From assembly GCA_030629865.1 (NCBI GenBank), contig DAOVOC010000024.1, positions 1-9,987 on the forward strand: DNA of 9,987 nt, written 5' to 3'. The stretch comes from a bacterium. Lineage in GTDB: Bacteria > Babelota > Babeliae > Babelales > GCA-2401785. The position numbers and the translations under genes were made by a program. Positions 7,147 to 9,987 of the stretch are shown here, piece after piece (within the stretch, counting starts at the first letter, position 1; the number at the start of each line of letters is the position of its first letter). The notes beneath the pieces were generated by a model. That model was not told where the DNA came from, made no database searches, and saw only the letters and a program-made list of their open reading frames with translations.

Positions 7147-7333
7147 ACAATTTGTTTTAAAAAATTTAACACCCCAACAACGGCCGCATTTCAGCCCTGC
7201 CGGAACACAGTTAAGCAAAAGTTCGATCGTATTTATGCTCTGAAACAGCACAAACCCCCGGAAATTGAAAGCTTACCACGATTAGCAACATCTTTAAAGA
7301 ATTGAGCTAAAGAGAAGCGCGTTTTCAACACAC
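7147..7333 (-). other. Leader region of NTT-c, about 190 bp without a gene
   Basis: This stretch separates the NTT-b terminator from the NTT-c ribosome binding site. It must hold the NTT-c promoter if the terminator works. I found no convincing -35/-10 pair, no tRNA and no obvious long hairpin. Frames crossing it have no ribosome binding site and run into the NTT-c coding sequence out of frame, so I do not call a gene here. Confidence 0.45.
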
Positions 7334-7370
7334 AAAAAGATAACCCGGGAACCATTACGGCACCCGAGTT
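7334..7370 (-). terminator. Rho-independent terminator after NTT-b
   Basis: On the minus strand AACTCGGG (7370-7363) pairs with CCCGGGTT (7349-7342): 8 bp with one G-T pair. The 13-base loop can itself pair partly (GCC with GGT). ATC and then five Ts (7338-7334) follow. The structure starts 24 bp after the NTT-b stop. On the plus strand the same hairpin lacks an immediate T run, so it should act leftward. It divides the NTT cluster into NTT-a/NTT-b and NTT-c/tsaD. Confidence 0.78.
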
Positions 7371-7393
7371 ATAATCAATTTTTAAAAATGATT

Positions 7394-8818
7394 TTAGCTA
7401 ATGATTTCGCCGCGTTTGATTAAGCTGTCATAAGCTTTACCAAGAGCAAATGCTGCAATCATCCAGCCGCCAACAATTCCGAGTGAAATTGCACCACCCA
7501 TGGTCAACAATGTTCCCATGTTAGCCTTAAGCATTTCATTTACACCTGAGCCAACAGCCTTAGCGGCACGGCCACCAAATGCATCGATGAAACCTTTAGC
7601 TTTAAATTTCACATCTTTGCTGGTTGGAATATAAAGGATTTCTTTGACTGGGTTATTCAAAACATAACTAAATGCCTTGATGGCAACCATTGCCGCAAAG
7701 AACATGCCAAGTTGTGGATATAGCCAAACAGACATGATGGTCACACCAACCATCATTGGATAGCCAAACAAACAAATCCTGATCCCAAATCTTCTTAAAA
7801 AGAAACTGGTTCCAAGAAGCACAAAAGTAATCGCAACAAATGATTGTGCTTGTGCTGCACGGGCTAAATATGCAGCCATTGCTTCACCAGAATAAACCTG
7901 TGCAGTTAACATTTTAAATTGAAAATCAATCATTGCGCCAACAACCTCATACACTGTTGCAACAACAGCAACACCCATCAAAAATGGATGAGAAGCAATT
8001 AGGCGAAGACCTTCAAAAACACCTGTTTTCTTTTTGGATTTAACATCAACTTTGCTAGCATCACATTCTAAAAATTCTGTTGGTGTTGTTTTCATCATGA
8101 ACTGGATAATCATAGGAATGATTAAGACCGCACCGGCAGCAATGTAAAAAAGATTTGTAAAACCAAGAGTTGTAGCAGCTTCTGCAACAATGGAAGCACC
8201 TAAAAAATTTCCAACCTGACCAGCCAAGAAAACAATTGGATAACCACGTTTTGCAGATTCTGTTTTTGTAATACTAGAAACAAACGCCCAGAAAAGCGCC
8301 GCAATAATTAGACTGCCAAAAAATTCGATCGAAACATATGAAGCCCATCCAAGATAGCGGCTAAAATCACTTGGCATAGTTGGATCAACAAAGGTATAAG
8401 AATAACCAATGACAGAATAAAGTACCGAGAAGAATCCGCAAAAAACCCAGAAAAGTTTTGATTTTTCAAACCAGTCACTCAACTTGCCGTAAAGCATAAT
8501 CGCAGCAGGAAGCATAACAAAGGTAAGCATCTTTGCTCGCGGAACATATTGAATGCCAACTAAAGTATTAAAAAAACCATCTTTAAGACTTCGAAGCATC
8601 CAGTAAACACCAATGATGATGAAAAAAGAAAGTCCAAGAAGACCAAATTTACGCAATTCCTCGTTACTTACTTCACCCCAAAGAGCACGAGTAACGCCTT
8701 TAAGTAAATTCCTAAGACCACCGCCTAACATGCCTGTTGCAGCAAGCATAAAAAGCGACGCCAACCCAGCAAGACCTTCTAAAATCAATACACCATACTT
8801 AGCTATAAGCCCAAGCAT
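7394..8818 (-). CDS. Nucleotide transport protein NTT-b (ATP/ADP translocase family)
   Basis: Complete 474-residue member of the same TLC/NTT carrier family, with many hydrophobic membrane segments. Family-conserved charges are visible: K79 in LRSLKDGFF, E165 in VSIEFFGSL before AALFWAFV, E291 in VYEVVGAMIDFQFK and K392 in NNPVKEILYIPTS, followed by KDVKFKAKGFIDAFGGR. The stretch TESAKRGYPIVFLAGQVGN (186-204) matches the segment after the E-x-x-GS motif in chlamydial and plastid translocases. It is clearly closer to NTT-c than to NTT-a: both keep NNPVKE, FIDxxGG and the Y-x-x-GSA/GEA region after DFQFK/DYQFK. The start is fixed by AGGAGA (8824-8829), 5 bp before the ATG. NTT-a ends 72 bp upstream. 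ATP/ADP exchange is the classic role, but paralogs often carry other nucleotides. Confidence 0.95.
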   Translation of the reverse strand: MLGLIAKYGVLILEGLAGLASLFMLAATGMLGGGLRNLLKGVTRALWGEVSNEELRKFGLLGLSFFIIIGVYWMLRSLKDGFFNTLVGIQYVPRAKMLTFVMLPAAIMLYGKLSDWFEKSKLFWVFCGFFSVLYSVIGYSYTFVDPTMPSDFSRYLGWASYVSIEFFGSLIIAALFWAFVSSITKTESAKRGYPIVFLAGQVGNFLGASIVAEAATTLGFTNLFYIAAGAVLIIPMIIQFMMKTTPTEFLECDASKVDVKSKKKTGVFEGLRLIASHPFLMGVAVVATVYEVVGAMIDFQFKMLTAQVYSGEAMAAYLARAAQAQSFVAITFVLLGTSFFLRRFGIRICLFGYPMMVGVTIMSVWLYPQLGMFFAAMVAIKAFSYVLNNPVKEILYIPTSKDVKFKAKGFIDAFGGRAAKAVGSGVNEMLKANMGTLLTMGGAISLGIVGGWMIAAFALGKAYDSLIKRGEIIS

Positions 8819-8823
8819 TTACA

Positions 8824-8829
8824 TCTCCT
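8824..8829 (-). promoter_or_regulatory. Strong ribosome binding site of NTT-b
   Basis: The minus strand reads AGGAGA, 5 bp before the ATG at 8818. It is the best Shine-Dalgarno match in the window and fits high expression of this transporter. Confidence 0.7.
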
Positions 8830-8890
8830 ACAACAAACAAAAAACAACAAAACTCTTAATCCCCTAGGTTATAATGTTTTGGTTTTCTCG

Positions 8891-9987
8891 TTACTCAATC
8901 CTTTCGCGTTCTTTAATAATGCTGTTGTAAACATTGCCAACAGAACCAGCAACAAATACCCATACAGTTGCCACCCCTAACACAATACCACCAACAACAT
9001 ATGGAAGTTGACCAATAGTCTTGTTAAGCGTTGCGCCAGTAACTTTAGACAATCTAATACCAAAAACTTCTATCCAGGCCTTGGATTTGTATTTCACATC
9101 TACAGATGTTGGAATATAAAGGACTTCTCTTGCAGGTTTATTGAGTGTGTAATGTAAAGCTTTGGCCGCAGCTACAGCAGCCGCAACTATCAATAATGTT
9201 GAAGAAAAGCTTGTCGCAGCAGCACAAACCGCAAGGAATATCGGATACGCAATTAACGAGAACCGTATGCCAAACTTACGCTGTAAATATGAAGTACCAA
9301 ATAACGCAAAAGCAACTGCAATTACTTGCATTACCAATGCATAGTTAAAAAGAAAAAGATGGCGACTCGCAGCTTCGACATACCCTGCTTCAATTGCACA
9401 ATAAAGCCGATACGACATTAATGTCTGAATAACTTCTCTTGATGCTGTAAGAGCAAAAATTCCAGCAACATATGGCCTGCTAAGCAAAAGTTTAATACCT
9501 GCCAAAAAACTTGACTGAACAGGCTCAACAGATTGTTTACCAGATTCTGCCTCTTCAAGCGTCACATAACCAACCAAATTTTGCCGACGAACGGCATGCA
9601 TCGTTTTCCAAATAGCAAAAGCAAAAATAGGTAATAAAATCGAAACGGTACCCATAATTAGTGGAAGAAAACGAGTGTAATCGCCACCACTGTAACGCGA
9701 TACAACATTACTCATGCCGGTAAAAAACAAGCCACCCATTTGAGCCGCAAAAACAATAAAACCATATCCACGCTTTGCTTCACCGGGATACGTAATATCA
9801 TTTATAAATGCCCAAAACGGCGCCATGGTAAGTGCATCAAAGGTTTCCGCAAACATATAAAAACTCCACCCAAGAAGGGTCGGGTCAGTTATTACTCCGC
9901 TATGCCAAAGATACAGAAGGCCTGTAAACCCAAGTCCCAAAGTCCCAAGTCCAGCAGCAATAAAATACAACGTTTTTTCTCGTGGCA
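8891..9987 (-). CDS. Nucleotide transport protein NTT-a (ATP/ADP translocase family), N-terminus beyond the right edge
   Basis: Third paralog, with about 364 C-terminal residues visible. The frame is open to the window edge: the codon at 9970 is an internal TTG leucine, and PREKT precedes it, matching the position of EKSK in NTT-b. About 110-120 N-terminal residues, including the first conserved Lys, lie outside. Visible family signals: MFAETFDALTMAPFWAF (Glu as in E165 of NTT-b), GEAKRGYGFIVFAAQMG, ASREVIQTLMSYRLY (Glu as in E291) and NKPAREVLYIPTSVDVKYKSK. It differs from its neighbours: the Lys of NNPVKE is Arg, FIDxxGG is WIEVFGI, and the DFQFK-like motif is MSYRLY. This suggests a different substrate or older divergence. 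The C-terminus ends VGNVYNSIIKERERIE. No clear terminator follows, so read-through into NTT-b is likely. Confidence 0.93.
   Translation of the reverse strand, partial: PREKTLYFIAAGLGTLGLGFTGLLYLWHSGVITDPTLLGWSFYMFAETFDALTMAPFWAFINDITYPGEAKRGYGFIVFAAQMGGLFFTGMSNVVSRYSGGDYTRFLPLIMGTVSILLPIFAFAIWKTMHAVRRQNLVGYVTLEEAESGKQSVEPVQSSFLAGIKLLLSRPYVAGIFALTASREVIQTLMSYRLYCAIEAGYVEAASRHLFLFNYALVMQVIAVAFALFGTSYLQRKFGIRFSLIAYPIFLAVCAAATSFSSTLLIVAAAVAAAKALHYTLNKPAREVLYIPTSVDVKYKSKAWIEVFGIRLSKVTGATLNKTIGQLPYVVGGIVLGVATVWVFVAGSVGNVYNSIIKERERIE

Noticed and set aside
7039..7251. 70-codon minus-strand frame overlapping the NTT-c start, and plus-strand frames at 6991-7305
   Set aside because: They overlap the well-supported NTT-c coding region, lack ribosome binding sites and have no recognisable protein features.
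7374..7394. AT palindrome ATTTTTAAAAAT flanked by AATC/GATT at the NTT-b stop
   Set aside because: Low-complexity AT symmetry is expected in such DNA; no known binding site fits.
8860..8898. TTGAGT and TATAAC on the minus strand between NTT-a and NTT-b as a promoter
   Set aside because: Spacing is 19 bp and the -35 match is poor; NTT-b may simply be read from the NTT-a promoter. Too weak to list.

Overview
The window is AT-rich, tightly packed bacterial DNA using the standard code. It carries three tandem genes of the nucleotide transport (NTT, ATP/ADP translocase) family. Outside plastids that family is essentially confined to bacteria living inside eukaryotic cells (Chlamydiae, Rickettsiales, Dependentiae/TM6 and a few others). 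Together with two lineage-specific secreted proteins of unknown function and compact housekeeping genes, this suggests an obligate intracellular symbiont or parasite of protists, most likely Dependentiae (Babeliae). That placement is inference from gene content, not from a database match.

Layout, left to right. Positions 1-115 may hold the right end of an insertion sequence, ending just past the neighbouring glycosyltransferase gene. Positions 128-2635 (minus strand) form a leftward operon, smpB > sppA > family 4 glycosyltransferase, with gaps of about 15-18 bp. Positions 2636-2836 are a divergent intergenic region whose right half can fold into two mutually exclusive RNA structures, one hiding the ribosome binding site of the next gene. 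Positions 2837-4643 (plus strand) encode two exported proteins: a 229-residue orphan and a 346-residue protein with a layout reminiscent of TraB/TIKI-type hydrolases. They meet tsaD head-on with only 12 bp between the stop codons.

Positions 4656-9987 (minus strand) hold NTT-a (cut by the right edge), NTT-b, a strong Rho-independent terminator, NTT-c and tsaD. The terminator splits the NTT cluster into two transcription units, so NTT-c probably has its own promoter in the ~200 bp leader upstream of it.

Functionally, the NTT genes would bring host nucleotides across the inner membrane, as energy currency, building blocks or both. tsaD (tRNA t6A modification) and smpB (ribosome rescue) are core translation functions. 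sppA and the glycosyltransferase serve the envelope, and the two secreted proteins are candidates for periplasmic or host-facing roles. The points most worth following are the candidate RNA switch, the divergence among the three NTT copies, the TIKI-like exported protein, and altered conserved residues in SmpB and the glycosyltransferase.
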